A stretch of 64,000 nt of DNA from Actinacidiphila paucisporea (GCF_900142575.1 NZ_FRBI01000010.1:1-64000), one strand, 5' to 3'; numbered from the stretch's first letter, positions 8,692-17,169 are shown. Notes: generated from the sequence alone by a model not told the origin. Translations and numbers: made by a program.

Positions 8692-9509
8692 GCCGAGCCG
8701 AAAGGACCACCGTGCTGCGCGCGTTGTGGAGATCCCCGGCCGTGGCGGGCCCCGCCGCCCTGGTCGAACGCAACCTCGTCATCTACCGCCACACCTGGTA
8801 TCTGCTGCTGGCCGAGGTCTTCGAACCCGTCCTCTACCTGCTGTCCATGGGCGTCGGCATCGGAGCCCTCGTCGGCCATGTCCCGGGTCTGGGCGGCGGC
8901 GACCCGTCCGTCGGCTACGTCGACTTCGTCGCGCCCGCGCTGCTGGCGACCGCCGCGATGAACGGCGCCATGAACGAGACGACGTTCAACATCTACGGCA
9001 AGCTCAAGATGCTGCACACCTACGACTCGATCCTCGCCACGCCGCTGCGCATCCGCGATGTGGCGCTCGGCGAGGTCGCGTGGGCGCTGCTGCGGGGCAC
9101 CGCCGTCACCGTCGTCTTCGGCGCGGCCGTCGCCGCCTTCGGCCTGCTGCACTCGCCCTGGGCGGTGCTCATCCTGCCCGGCTCGTTGCTGATCGCCTTC
9201 GCCTTCGCCGCCGCCGGCCTGGCGGTCGTCACCTACATCCGCAGCTGGCAGGACTTCCAGCTCGTCCAGCTGGTGATGCTGCCGATGTTCCTGTTCGCCA
9301 CGACCTTCTACCCGCTGGGCGTCTACGCCCGCCCGGTGCAGATCGCCGTCGAGTGCCTTCCCCTCTACCAGAGCATCGAGTTGGTCAGGGAGCCGTCGCT
9401 CGGCGTCATGAACGCCGGGGTGGGCCTCGCCGCGCTCTACCTTTTGGTCTTCGGGGCGCTGTCCATGGCGCTGGCGCTGCACCGGCTGGAACGCACCCTC
9501 GTACCGTGA
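8688..9509 (+). CDS. ABC-2 type permease (second of two)
   Basis: A 273-residue homolog of the preceding permease, also with about six membrane spans. It shares the motif YVDFVAPALLATAAM, where the first has YLDFLAPGLLAAAAM, so the pair probably arose by duplication. The ATG at 8688 overlaps the TGA of the upstream gene (ATGA), which sets the start. A soluble arginine-containing N-terminus precedes the first helix. This completes the exporter operon 6963-9509. Confidence 0.9.
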   Translation: MSRAERTTVLRALWRSPAVAGPAALVERNLVIYRHTWYLLLAEVFEPVLYLLSMGVGIGALVGHVPGLGGGDPSVGYVDFVAPALLATAAMNGAMNETTFNIYGKLKMLHTYDSILATPLRIRDVALGEVAWALLRGTAVTVVFGAAVAAFGLLHSPWAVLILPGSLLIAFAFAAAGLAVVTYIRSWQDFQLVQLVMLPMFLFATTFYPLGVYARPVQIAVECLPLYQSIELVREPSLGVMNAGVGLAALYLLVFGALSMALALHRLERTLVP

Positions 9510-9586
9510 CACCAGAGCCATATTCACCGAGGGTGACGGGACGAACACCCACCCCGCACGGAAAACGCGTTCACGATTCCGCCACA

Positions 9587-10276
9587 ATGGCCCGCATGCC
9601 GCACACCAGGGCCGCCGCCCACCCCCGCTACGAGGCACTGCTCGCCGAGTGGAACGAGCTGCTGCGCCGCTGCCAGAGCACCGCAGCAGCCCAGGAGGAC
9701 GCCCCCGACCCGGCGCCGTACGGCCGCGAGCTGCTGGACCGCTGGGGTGAACCGCAGCGCCGATACCACACGCTGGACCACCTGTCCGAGGTCCTGACCC
9801 GCACCACCGAGCTGGCCGCCTACGCGCACGACCCCGACACGGTCGCCCTGGCCGCCTGGTTCCACGACGCTGTCTACCGTCCCGACCGCAGCGAGAACGA
9901 GCAGCGCAGCGCCGACCTCGCCCGCCGCGCCCTGGCCGAGGCGGGCGTCGACGCCGACCGTACGTCCGAGGTCGTCCGCCTGGTCCTGCTCACCGTCATA
10001 CACGACCCCGCCCCCGGCGACGCCGACGGCGAGGTCCTCTGCGACGCCGACCTCGCCGTCCTCGCGGGCGACCCGGCCTCCTACGCCGCCTACGCCGCCG
10101 CCGTCCGCGACGAGTACGCCTTCGTCCCGGACGCCGACTTCCGCTCGGGCCGCGCGGCCGTCCTGCGCCAACTCCTCGACCTCCCCCACCTCTTCCGCAC
10201 CCCGTACGGCCAGGACCACTGGGAGCGCACGGCCCGCCGCAACCTCACGACGGAGCTGGAGCTGCTGGAGGCGTGA
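9587..10276 (+). CDS. HD-domain-like predicted metal-dependent phosphohydrolase
   Basis: A 229-residue soluble protein resembling the predicted metal-dependent HD phosphohydrolases (COG4339 type). Likely metal ligands are the YHTLDHL motif near residue 62, the WFHDAVY motif near 93 and an aspartate in LCDADLAVLA near 150. An ENEQRSADLA segment follows the HD pair. Its substrate is not established. Starts at ATG 9587 and 9596 are both in frame; neither has a strong ribosome binding site, so a leaderless or short-leader transcript is possible. It lies 77 bases after the ABC operon on the same strand, but a functional link is not shown. Confidence 0.78.
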   Translation: MARMPHTRAAAHPRYEALLAEWNELLRRCQSTAAAQEDAPDPAPYGRELLDRWGEPQRRYHTLDHLSEVLTRTTELAAYAHDPDTVALAAWFHDAVYRPDRSENEQRSADLARRALAEAGVDADRTSEVVRLVLLTVIHDPAPGDADGEVLCDADLAVLAGDPASYAAYAAAVRDEYAFVPDADFRSGRAAVLRQLLDLPHLFRTPYGQDHWERTARRNLTTELELLEA

Positions 10277-10417
10277 GCCGGCGGCGCGGCTGTCCGTGCC
10301 GTTCCCCTTCGCGAGTCCGGGCACCCCGGACGGCGAAGCGCCGCGCCGGCGCCCGCTGTCCGCCTAGAGTTGGGCCACCGAATCGACCGACCGGTGGCGG
10401 GACTTGGGGGCGAGTGC

Positions 10418-10723
10418 GTGGACGAGACCGAGACGTTGCCGTTCTGGGTGGAGGCGGACGACGAGGACCCGGACTCGATGGGGCTGCTCGGCGGTGACCC
10501 GGTGCTGCGTGCCGTACCGCTGGGGCCGCTGCGGCGGAATCTGGCGGCGACCGTGGACGCCTTGCAGGAGGTCTTCAGGGACGTGGCCGCGCGCAACGGC
10601 ACCCTGCCGCTCGCCGAGGCGCAGCTGTCCTTCCAGGTGACGGCGAGCGGGGGCGTGCAGCTGATCGGCACCGGACAGGTGCAGGGCACCCGGGGGCTGA
10701 CGCTGACCTTCCGGCGCCCGTAG
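10418..10723 (+). CDS. Small Pepco/Trypco-like domain protein (conflict-system accessory)
   Basis: A 101-residue protein, acidic at the start (LPFWVEADDEDPDS). It has an amphipathic helix (LRRNLAATVDALQEVFRDVA) and then a beta-rich end (LSFQVTASGGVQLIGTGQVQ, LTLTFRRP). The layout resembles the 'Pepco' and trypsin-co-occurring (Trypco) domains found beside caspase- or trypsin-like effectors in actinobacterial conflict systems. This assignment is from pattern memory and needs a profile search. The GTG at 10418 has GGGGG at 10405-10410 as ribosome binding site. The next reading frame begins 15 bases later with a caspase-like opening but is broken (see the pseudogene), which supports the assignment. 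Confidence 0.6.
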   Translation: MDETETLPFWVEADDEDPDSMGLLGGDPVLRAVPLGPLRRNLAATVDALQEVFRDVAARNGTLPLAEAQLSFQVTASGGVQLIGTGQVQGTRGLTLTFRRP

Positions 10724-10738
10724 CCGGCGGCGGCGGGC

Positions 10739-10919
10739 GTGGCGTACAGGGCGCTGCTGACCGGCGCGAGCGCGTACGACGATCCGGCGATGCAGGCAGC
10801 GGATCGCGGCGGCACTGCGGCGCAAGGTGGCGTACGTCTACGCTTCGAACCACGCCGCCACCGCGCTCGGCCTGCGCCACGAGGCGGAGACCTGGTTCAC
10901 GCCCGCGCCTGCCCGTTGA
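10739..10919 (+). pseudogene. Remnant joining a caspase-like N-terminus to an unrelated C-terminus
   Basis: From GTG 10739 the frame reads VAYRALLTGASAYDDPAMQA, which resembles the first strand and loop of caspase-family peptidases (RALLIGASxYDDP). It then dissolves into non-protein-like arginine-rich sequence. At 10800 a different frame takes over and reads RIAAALRRKVAYVYASNHAA and on to a stop at 10917-10919, looking like an intact C-terminal tail. I read this as an internal deletion that fused the beginning of one gene, or its start region, to the end of the same or another gene with a frame change. The tail overlaps the end of the convergent TetR gene by 23 bases. Its family is not recognised. 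Confidence 0.5.
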
Positions 10920-11484
10920 CGCCGCCCTCGGGGAAGTGCGGGACCACCATGGCGATCAGGGTGGTGACGTCGGCGGCGGCCATGGGCCTGCCCGTCATGC
11001 CCAGGCGGTGGAGCAGCGTGCCCACGATGAGGTCGATGAAGAACAGGACGCGGTCCTCCGGCTCGCCGAGTGCCTCCTGGACGGCCAGGCGGTAGGGGTC
11101 CTGGAAGCGGGTGGCCAGGACGGCGCGCAGGGCCGGGTCGCTCACGGCGTCGCTGAAGACGCCGGCGAAGGCGTCGCCCACCCCCGGCTCGCTGATCTTC
11201 GCGGCGACCCAGCGGATGGTCGAGGCCATGATCTCGGCCCGGGTGGCGCCCTTCAGGGGCGCCGGGCCGAGGGCGTCGAGGAGGCAGTCGACGATCAGGT
11301 CGCCCTTGGACGGCCACCGGCGGTAGACCGTGGACTTCGCGACGCCGGCCGCGGCGGCGATGCGTTCGACGGTGGCGCGGGCGTAACCCAGCTCCTGGAC
11401 CGTGCTCAGGGTGGCGGCGAAGACCGGGGCGGTGACGCCGGCGCGCGGGCGGCCGGGAGGCCTGCCGGGGGTGGGCGGGGGCAT
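10897..11484 (-). CDS. TetR-family transcriptional repressor
   Basis: A 195-residue DNA-binding regulator. The N-terminal helix-turn-helix covers about residues 20-62 (VERIAAAAGVAKSTVYRRWP, a classic TetR recognition helix). The ligand domain carries a TetR_C-like pattern ending around DLIVGTLLHRLGMTG. ATG 11484 is taken as start; an in-frame GTG at 11490 is also possible and no ribosome binding site is obvious. It is divergent from an alpha/beta hydrolase gene, with a four-copy 15-bp repeat between them that is the likely operator, so it probably represses the hydrolase gene and itself. The inducer is unknown. Confidence 0.9.
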   Translation of the reverse strand: MPPPTPGRPPGRPRAGVTAPVFAATLSTVQELGYARATVERIAAAAGVAKSTVYRRWPSKGDLIVDCLLDALGPAPLKGATRAEIMASTIRWVAAKISEPGVGDAFAGVFSDAVSDPALRAVLATRFQDPYRLAVQEALGEPEDRVLFFIDLIVGTLLHRLGMTGRPMAAADVTTLIAMVVPHFPEGGVNGQARA

Positions 11485-11500
11485 GGACACACGATACCTG

Positions 11501-11560
11501 TTTCGATACCTCGGGTTCCGATACTGTAGGTTTCGATACTGCAGGTTTCGATACCGCGGG
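11501..11560. repeat. Four 15-bp tandem repeats in the TetR/hydrolase divergon
   Basis: Four head-to-tail copies with core TTTCGATACNNNNGG at 11501, 11516, 11531 and 11546; the second copy has TTCCGATAC. A further CGATACC occurs at 11492-11498 inside the start region of the TetR gene. The array fills the space between the two divergent start codons, leaving only about 20 bases to the hydrolase ATG. This position suggests a multi-site operator for the TetR protein, although TetR sites are normally palindromic and the 15-bp period does not match a whole helical turn. Confidence 0.75.
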
Positions 11561-11579
11561 TCGCGGAAGAGGAGACGTC

Positions 11580-12521
11580 ATGAGCGAGGGCACCATCGCG
11601 CAACGGCCGCCGGAGCCGGACTGGGCCACGATCGCCGGCGAGGAACTGATCACGTACCGCACCGCGGAGAACCGCTTCCGCGCCTCCGACGCGGTGCTGG
11701 CGATCCGGGGTGAGCCGGACCCCGGTGCCACCGTCGAGTGGCGGACGGTGGCGCTGCCCGGCCGCGAACTGCCGGTGCGGGTGCACCGGTCGGCGACGGC
11801 GGGGGCCGCCCTGCCCCTCGTCGTGCACGTGCACGGCGGCGGCTTCGTCGGTACGGCGGTCCAGAGCGACTGGGTCAACAGCCGGCTCGCCGCCCACCTC
11901 CCGGCCGTCGTCGTCTCGGTCGAGCACCGGTTGCTCGACGAGGACCACCCGCTGGCGAACGCCGTCGACGACGGCTGGGACGTGCTCGACCATGTGGTGC
12001 GGCACGCCGCGCGGTGGGGTGTCGACCCGGCGCGTACGGCCGTCTTCGGCGAGAGCTGCGGCGCGTTGGTCTGCGCGCTCGCCGCCATCCGGGCGCGGGA
12101 GGCCGGGCTCGGCCTGCGGGCGCAGGTGCTGGTCAATCCCGCGGTCGACGTGACCGGGGCGATGCTCGGCTACGGTTCGGCCGACGAGTACGCGCTCACG
12201 CCGACCCTCGGCGTGCCGCAGCTGCGGCTCTTCCAGCGGCTCGCCGTGCCGCGAGGGGCCGACCCCCGTACGCTCTCGCCGCTCCACGCGGACGACGTGT
12301 CCGGGCTGGCCCCCGCGCTCGTCGTGGTGCCGACGCACGACCCGCTGGCCGACCAGGGCCGGGCCTACGCCGAACGCCTGCGCACGGCCGGAACCCCGGC
12401 GCGGCTCACCGAACACCCGGGGGCGGGTCACGCCTTCCTCAGCGTGCCGGGGCTGGCGCCGCAGGCCCAGCCCGCCTACGCGGAAATCCTCGGATTTCTC
12501 CGCGCCTCCTTCAGCGCATGA
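11580..12521 (+). CDS. Alpha/beta hydrolase (hormone-sensitive-lipase-like esterase)
   Basis: A 313-residue esterase/lipase of the HSL (family IV) type. The oxyanion-hole motif HGGG is near residue 85, the nucleophile elbow GESCG near 158 (family IV usually has GDSAG), the acid in DPLAD near 255 and the catalytic histidine in GAGHAFL near 282. No signal peptide is present, so it acts in the cytoplasm. ATG 11580 follows an AGAGGAGA ribosome binding site. Divergent TetR control suggests induction by a small ester or drug. The cysteine after the nucleophile is uncommon. Confidence 0.88.
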   Translation: MSEGTIAQRPPEPDWATIAGEELITYRTAENRFRASDAVLAIRGEPDPGATVEWRTVALPGRELPVRVHRSATAGAALPLVVHVHGGGFVGTAVQSDWVNSRLAAHLPAVVVSVEHRLLDEDHPLANAVDDGWDVLDHVVRHAARWGVDPARTAVFGESCGALVCALAAIRAREAGLGLRAQVLVNPAVDVTGAMLGYGSADEYALTPTLGVPQLRLFQRLAVPRGADPRTLSPLHADDVSGLAPALVVVPTHDPLADQGRAYAERLRTAGTPARLTEHPGAGHAFLSVPGLAPQAQPAYAEILGFLRASFSA

Positions 12522-12589
12522 CCTGCCCCGGCCCGGGCTGAGCGCGCCCACGCGGCGCCAGCCGCAGCCTCGCGCCCCTGGGGGCACCC

Positions 12590-12690
12590 TCCGTCGCAGG
12601 GCCGAGCCCGCAGGGGCGCGGGTCGCCACCGACCCGAAGGGGCCGCCCGGTCCGCCCCGGACCACCGGGCGGTGGGGGGCTGAGCTCGCG
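12590..12690 (+). repeat. Dispersed intergenic repeat, single degenerate copy
   Basis: This 175-base gap between the hydrolase and the UvrA-paralog gene contains a degenerate single copy of the repeat unit seen in double form near 30.0 and 54.2 kb. Its recognisable core is CCGAAGGGGCCGCCCGGTCC followed by GCCCCGGACCACCGG and GGTGGGGGGCTGAG. No gene is visible. See the finding on the repeat family. Confidence 0.65.
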
Positions 12691-12696
12691 GCAGCG

Positions 12697-15165
12697 TCAG
12701 GTGTTCGCGAGGCGGGCCGCGAGGTAGGGGGCGGTGGCGCTGCCGCGGGCCTTGGCCAGTTCGGTGGGCGGGCCCGATGCGACTACTCGGCCGCCCGCGT
12801 CGCCGCCGCCCGGGCCGAGGTCGATGATCCAGTCGGCGGAGGCGATCGTGTCCAGGTCGTGCTCGACGAGGACGACCGTGTTGCCGGCGTCGACGAGCCG
12901 GTGCAGCTGGCGCAGCAGCAGGGCGATGTCGGAGGGGTGCAGCCCCGCCGTCGGCTCGTCGAGGAGGTAGAGGGCGTGCCCGCGGCGGGCTCGCTGGAGT
13001 TCGGTGGCCAGTTTGATGCGTTGCGCCTCACCACCGCTGAGTTCCGTCGCGGGCTGGCCCAGCCGCAGGTAGCCCAGTCCGACCTCGCGCAGCGTCTCCA
13101 GGCTGCGCGAGGCGGCCGGGACGGCCGACAGGAACTCGGCGGCGGCGTCGACGGACAGCGCCAGCACGTCCGCGATGTTCTTGCCGCGGTAGGTGACGTC
13201 CAGCGTCTCGGCGTTGTACCGGGCGCCATGGCAGGTAGGGCACGGCGCGTAGGTGCCGGGCAGGAACAGCAGTTCCACCGCGACGAACCCTTCGCCCTGG
13301 CAGGTCTCGCAGCGCCCTTCGGGCACGTTGAAGGAGAACCGTCCGGCCGCGTAGCCGCGCGCCCTGGCCTCGTCCGTCGCCGCGTACAGCTTGCGCACCG
13401 CGTCGAACATGCCCGTGTACGTGGCCAGGTTGGACCGGGGGGTCCGGCCGATGGGCCGTTGGTCGACCAGGACCAGCCGGTCGAACGACTCGACCCCAGA
13501 CGCCTCCTGGACGTCGACCTCCAGCCGCGCCTCGCCGGGTTCCTCGGGTACGAGCCCGAGGTGGCCGCGGACGACCTCGGCGAGCACCTGCGTCACCAGC
13601 GTCGACTTTCCGGAACCGGACACGCCCGTCACCGCCGTCAGTACGCACAGCGGCACGTCGACGGACACGTCGTGCAGATTGTGGCGGGAGACGCCGCGCA
13701 GGCGCAGCCAGCCGTGCGGTGTGCGCGGGCGGTGGTCGAGCGGCCGGGCGCGCCCGAAGAGGTACTGGCTCGTGGCCGACTCCCCGACCCGCTCGAGACC
13801 GGCGACCGGGCCGCTGTACAGCACGCGTCCGCCGCCCTCGCCCGCGCCGGGGCCGATGTCGACCACCCAGTCCGCCCGCCGTACGACGTCCATGTCGTGC
13901 TCGACGACGAACAACGAGTTGCCCGCCGCCTTGAGGCGGTCCAGCACGTCGAGCAGCGGCTCCGCGTCAGCGGGGTGCAGGCCGGCGGAGGGTTCGTCGA
14001 GGACGTAGACGACGCCGAACAGCCCCGAGCGCAGCTGGGTGGCGATCCGCAGGCGCTGCGCCTCGCCGGGTGACAGGGTCGTCGAGCGGCGCCCGAGGCT
14101 GAGATATCCCAGGCCCAGGTCGAGCAGGACGTCGATCCGCGCGACCAGGTCGCCGCAGATCCGGACCGCGACCTCGGTCGTCTCGCCGGATCGGGCGGTC
14201 GACGTGGTGGCGTCGGCCTCGGACCGCCCCGCGACGGGCCGCAGCAGCGCCACGACCTCGGTGAGCGGCATCGCGTTGATCTCGGCGATGGTGCGTCCGG
14301 CGAAGGTCACGGCGAGCGCCTCGGGCCGCAGCCCACTGCCGTGGCACTCGGGGCAGGGCACGCTCCTGACGAACCGGAGCGCCCGTTCGCGCATCTTCTC
14401 GCTCTTGGAGTCGGCGAGGACGTGCATGACGTGCTTGCGGGCGCTCCAGAACTTGCCCTGGTAGCCGTAGTCGACGCGGTCCTCCTCCGGCTCGATGTAG
14501 ACGGAGGGCTGCTCGTCGGTGTACAGCAGCCAGTCCCGGTCCTTCTTCCTGAGCCTGCGCCACGGCCGGTCGATGTCGATGCCCAGGCCGTTCACGACGC
14601 TGCGCAGGTTGGCGCCCTGCCAGGCGCCCGGCCAGGCGGCGATCGCCCCCTCGCGGATGCTCAGCGAGGGGTCAGGGACGAGCAGGTCCTCGGCGACGTC
14701 GTGCACGACGCCCAGTCCGTGGCACTCGGGGCAGGCGCCGGCCGCGGTGTTGGGTGAGAACGCCTCGGCGTCCAGCCGTGCGGCCCCGGGCGGATAGGTG
14801 CCGGCGCGGGAGTAGAGCATGCGCAGCAGATTGGACAGCGTGGTGATGGTGCCGACCGTCGAGCGCGAGCTGGGCGACCCGCGTCGCTGCTGGAGGGCCA
14901 CGGCGGGTGGCAGTCCGGTGATCTCCTGCACGTGTGGTGCGCCGACCTGTTGCAGCAGCCGTCGGGCATACGGTGCCACGGACTCGAAGTAGCGCCGCTG
15001 TGCCTCCGCGTAGAGCGTGCCGAACGCGAGCGAGGACTTGCCGGAGCCGGAGACGCCGGTGAAGGCGACCATCGCGTCCCGCGGAAGGTCGACGTCGATG
15101 TTCCGCAGGTTGTTCTCACTGGCGCCCCGGACGTGCACGAAGGGGTCGGTCGCTTCCTTGTTCAC
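12697..15165 (-). CDS. UvrA-like excinuclease paralog (class II, short form)
   Basis: An 822-residue ABC ATPase with the UvrA plan but shorter than canonical UvrA (about 950), consistent with class II UvrA proteins such as DrrC that lack part of the UvrB-binding region. There are two nucleotide-binding halves: Walker A GVSGSGKSS near residue 38 and GVSGSGKST near 518, with signatures LSPGEAQRL and LSGGEAQRI. Zinc-type cysteine pairs CPECHG occur twice in the N-terminal half, and CETCQGEG with CPTCHGARYN lies in the C-terminal half. The GTG at 15165 (VNKEATD) has an AGGAA upstream. Such paralogs often protect against DNA-binding drugs, but no antibiotic cluster is beside it. Confidence 0.88.
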   Translation of the reverse strand: MNKEATDPFVHVRGASENNLRNIDVDLPRDAMVAFTGVSGSGKSSLAFGTLYAEAQRRYFESVAPYARRLLQQVGAPHVQEITGLPPAVALQQRRGSPSSRSTVGTITTLSNLLRMLYSRAGTYPPGAARLDAEAFSPNTAAGACPECHGLGVVHDVAEDLLVPDPSLSIREGAIAAWPGAWQGANLRSVVNGLGIDIDRPWRRLRKKDRDWLLYTDEQPSVYIEPEEDRVDYGYQGKFWSARKHVMHVLADSKSEKMRERALRFVRSVPCPECHGSGLRPEALAVTFAGRTIAEINAMPLTEVVALLRPVAGRSEADATTSTARSGETTEVAVRICGDLVARIDVLLDLGLGYLSLGRRSTTLSPGEAQRLRIATQLRSGLFGVVYVLDEPSAGLHPADAEPLLDVLDRLKAAGNSLFVVEHDMDVVRRADWVVDIGPGAGEGGGRVLYSGPVAGLERVGESATSQYLFGRARPLDHRPRTPHGWLRLRGVSRHNLHDVSVDVPLCVLTAVTGVSGSGKSTLVTQVLAEVVRGHLGLVPEEPGEARLEVDVQEASGVESFDRLVLVDQRPIGRTPRSNLATYTGMFDAVRKLYAATDEARARGYAAGRFSFNVPEGRCETCQGEGFVAVELLFLPGTYAPCPTCHGARYNAETLDVTYRGKNIADVLALSVDAAAEFLSAVPAASRSLETLREVGLGYLRLGQPATELSGGEAQRIKLATELQRARRGHALYLLDEPTAGLHPSDIALLLRQLHRLVDAGNTVVLVEHDLDTIASADWIIDLGPGGGDAGGRVVASGPPTELAKARGSATAPYLAARLANT

Positions 15166-15254
15166 CGTTCCTGACTACCTGATCGCGCCGGGAACCGCGC
15201 GACGGGCGCCGTCACCGGGCCCCGCCGCAGGGCGAGGGCGCGGGACAGGCCGGG

Positions 15255-15530
15255 TCAGGGCGTGCGGTCGCGGGGCGGTTTGCGGCGGCGCAGGCCCGCG
15301 GTCGTGAGGCGGTGGACCAGTTCCTTGCTGCCCACGGGCACGGCGCCCAGCCGGACGGCGTCGGCGTAGCGCTCGGCCGGGATGTCGTAGTGGTCGCGCT
15401 CGAAAGCGCGGCGCGGAGCCCCCAGCCGGACGGCGAAGTCGTGCAGCTCGGCGTAGGAGGTGTCGCTGACCAGGTGGGACCACAGGCGGCCGTGGCCCGG
15501 CCAGGTCGAGGGGTCGACGTAGACGGTCAT
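15255..15530 (-). CDS. DUF4031 domain protein
   Basis: A 91-residue protein beginning MTVYVDPSTWPGHGRLWSHL, which matches the DUF4031 pattern (short proteins with conserved YVDPPxWPGHGR and SHL segments). The later ERDHYDIPAERY segment is also typical. The biochemical role is unknown. The ATG at 15530 overlaps the TGA of the upstream 121-residue gene (ATGA), so the two are translationally coupled. Confidence 0.85.
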   Translation of the reverse strand: MTVYVDPSTWPGHGRLWSHLVSDTSYAELHDFAVRLGAPRRAFERDHYDIPAERYADAVRLGAVPVGSKELVHRLTTAGLRRRKPPRDRTP

Positions 15531-15892
15531 CGGGACGCGCCCAGCGCACCCACGGGGGCGATGACCTCGGCGCGGGCCTCGCAGACCCAGTGGGGGTCGG
15601 CGCCGAGTTCGGGTTCGACGGCGAGGGCGTGCGCGTCCTCGCAGTGCGGGCACAGGGGCCAGCGGCCGTACGTCTCGAGGAGGGCGTCCTGGACGTCCTG
15701 GGCGACCAGGCCGGGGACGAAGGCGGCGCCGTCGGGCCACTGGTCGAGCCACCAGCGGCGTTCGGCGACGGCGTCCTCCACGAGGGAGACGACGGCGGGG
15801 CCCGCGACGTCGCGGGCGGTGAGGTCGGCCAGTACGAGGGCGCGGGCGCTGTGCAGCACCGCCTCTGCGGGGTGGTGGTCCATGGGAACCAT
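15527..15892 (-). CDS. Conserved hypothetical protein coupled to DUF4031 gene
   Basis: A 121-residue soluble protein with a CPHCEDAH segment near residue 80 and a later HWVCEARAEVIAPVG segment. The CxxC and single cysteine could bind metal, but only three cysteines are visible. In-frame starts are ATG 15892 and ATG 15883. Its stop overlaps the start of the DUF4031 gene, so the pair is probably one functional unit. I do not recognise the family. Confidence 0.75.
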   Translation of the reverse strand: MVPMDHHPAEAVLHSARALVLADLTARDVAGPAVVSLVEDAVAERRWWLDQWPDGAAFVPGLVAQDVQDALLETYGRWPLCPHCEDAHALAVEPELGADPHWVCEARAEVIAPVGALGASR

Positions 15893-16045
15893 TGTCCCAG
15901 GAGAGTGAACGGAACCTCCGGACGAGCCGAAGGACCAGCCGGGGGAAGAGCCGGCGGAAGATCGGCGGACGGAGCAGCCGAGCAGCCGCCACGCGCCGCC
16001 GGAAACCGCAGCGTGGCGGAAAGTCGCTTGACGTCGGACGATGCG

Positions 16046-16060
16046 TGAAAATACCTTTCA
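16046..16060. promoter_or_regulatory. Palindrome TGAAA-N5-TTTCA before the RpiR gene
   Basis: TGAAA (16046-16050) and TTTCA (16056-16060) form perfect inverted arms around ATACC. It ends five bases before the favoured GTG start of the RpiR-type regulator, where binding would block translation or transcription start. AT-rich palindromes of this kind are typical RpiR-family targets, so autoregulation is likely. I found no second copy before murQ. Confidence 0.55.
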
Positions 16061-16064
16061 TGGG

Positions 16065-17033
16065 GTGACTCACAGCGTGAAGGAAAATTTCCCCCCGAGC
16101 GTCCGTCCCCCGCGCGGCGCCGCGGACGCGCCCGTCATACCCGCCTCACCCCCCGACCCGGGAGCCCTGGCCGCCAAGGTCCGTACGCTGGCACCGTCCA
16201 TGACCCGCTCGATGCAGCGGGTCGCGGAAGCCGTCGCGGGCGACCCGGCCGGCTGCGCCCAGCAGACCGTCACCGCGCTCGCGATACGCACCGGCACCAG
16301 TGAGGCCACCGTGGTGCGTACGGCCCGGCTGCTGGGCTATCCCGGATACCGCGACCTGCGGCTGGCGCTGGCCGCGCTGGCCGCCCAGCAGGCGGCCGGC
16401 GCACCGCCCGCGGTGACCGCGGACATCGCGGTGGACGACCCGCTCGCCGACGTCGTCGCCAAGCTGGCCCTGGAGGAGCAGCAGACCCTCGCCGACACCG
16501 CCGCGCAACTGGACATGGCCCAACTGGAGGCGGCAGTTGCCGCGTTGGCCGCCGCGCGACGTACGGACATCTACGGGATCGCCGCGTCAGGGCTGGTGGG
16601 TCAGGACCTGGCGCAGAAGCTGCTGCGGATCGGGCTGATCGCGCACGCGCACGCCGACCCGCACCTGGCGGTGACCAACGCCGTGCAGCTGCGGCCCGGT
16701 GACGTGGCGGTCGCGATCACGCATTCCGGGGGCACGCACGACGTGATCGAGCCACTGCGGGCCGCCTTCGACCAGGGGGCGACGACCATCGCCCTCACCG
16801 GCCGGCCCGACGGCCCCGTCACCCAGTGGGCCGACATCGTGCTGACCACGTCGAGCTCGCGCGAGAGCGAGCTGCGGCCGGCCGCGATGTCCAGCAGGAC
16901 CAGCCAACTCCTGCTGGTGGACTGTCTGTTCGTGGGGGTCGCGCAGCGGACATACGAGTCGGCGGCGCCCGCGCTGGCCGCATCGTACGAGGCGCTGGCG
17001 CATCGCCACAGGCCGCGGGCCGCCCGTAGCTGA
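16065..17033 (+). CDS. MurR/RpiR-family transcriptional regulator (SIS domain)
   Basis: A 322-residue regulator. The N-terminal RpiR helix-turn-helix covers about residues 45-115 (AIRTGTSEATVVRTARLLGY). A C-terminal SIS sugar-phosphate-binding domain covers about 160-300 (IYGIAASGLVG and AITHSGGTHDVI). It should sense a phosphosugar, most likely MurNAc-6-phosphate, given the adjacent murQ gene. Start candidates are GTG 16065 and GTG 16077; the second has a GGGGTGA about ten bases upstream. ATG 16041 would place the operator-like palindrome inside the coding region and is disfavoured. murQ follows 136 bases downstream. Confidence 0.9.
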   Translation: MTHSVKENFPPSVRPPRGAADAPVIPASPPDPGALAAKVRTLAPSMTRSMQRVAEAVAGDPAGCAQQTVTALAIRTGTSEATVVRTARLLGYPGYRDLRLALAALAAQQAAGAPPAVTADIAVDDPLADVVAKLALEEQQTLADTAAQLDMAQLEAAVAALAAARRTDIYGIAASGLVGQDLAQKLLRIGLIAHAHADPHLAVTNAVQLRPGDVAVAITHSGGTHDVIEPLRAAFDQGATTIALTGRPDGPVTQWADIVLTTSSSRESELRPAAMSSRTSQLLLVDCLFVGVAQRTYESAAPALAASYEALAHRHRPRAARS

Positions 17034-17169
17034 ACAATGCACTGAAATAATGCGCTGAACCCATTTTGCTCCGCCGACCCCCTTCGCCCCGCCGAACCTG
17101 TTTGCTCCGCGGCCACCTGGACGCCGGCCGCGCATCCCCCCACGCCCGCACCTGACCACTGCGAGAAGG

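Noticed and set aside
16041..16064. ATG 16041 as the start of the RpiR gene
   Set aside because: It would place the operator-like palindrome inside the coding region and has no ribosome binding site.
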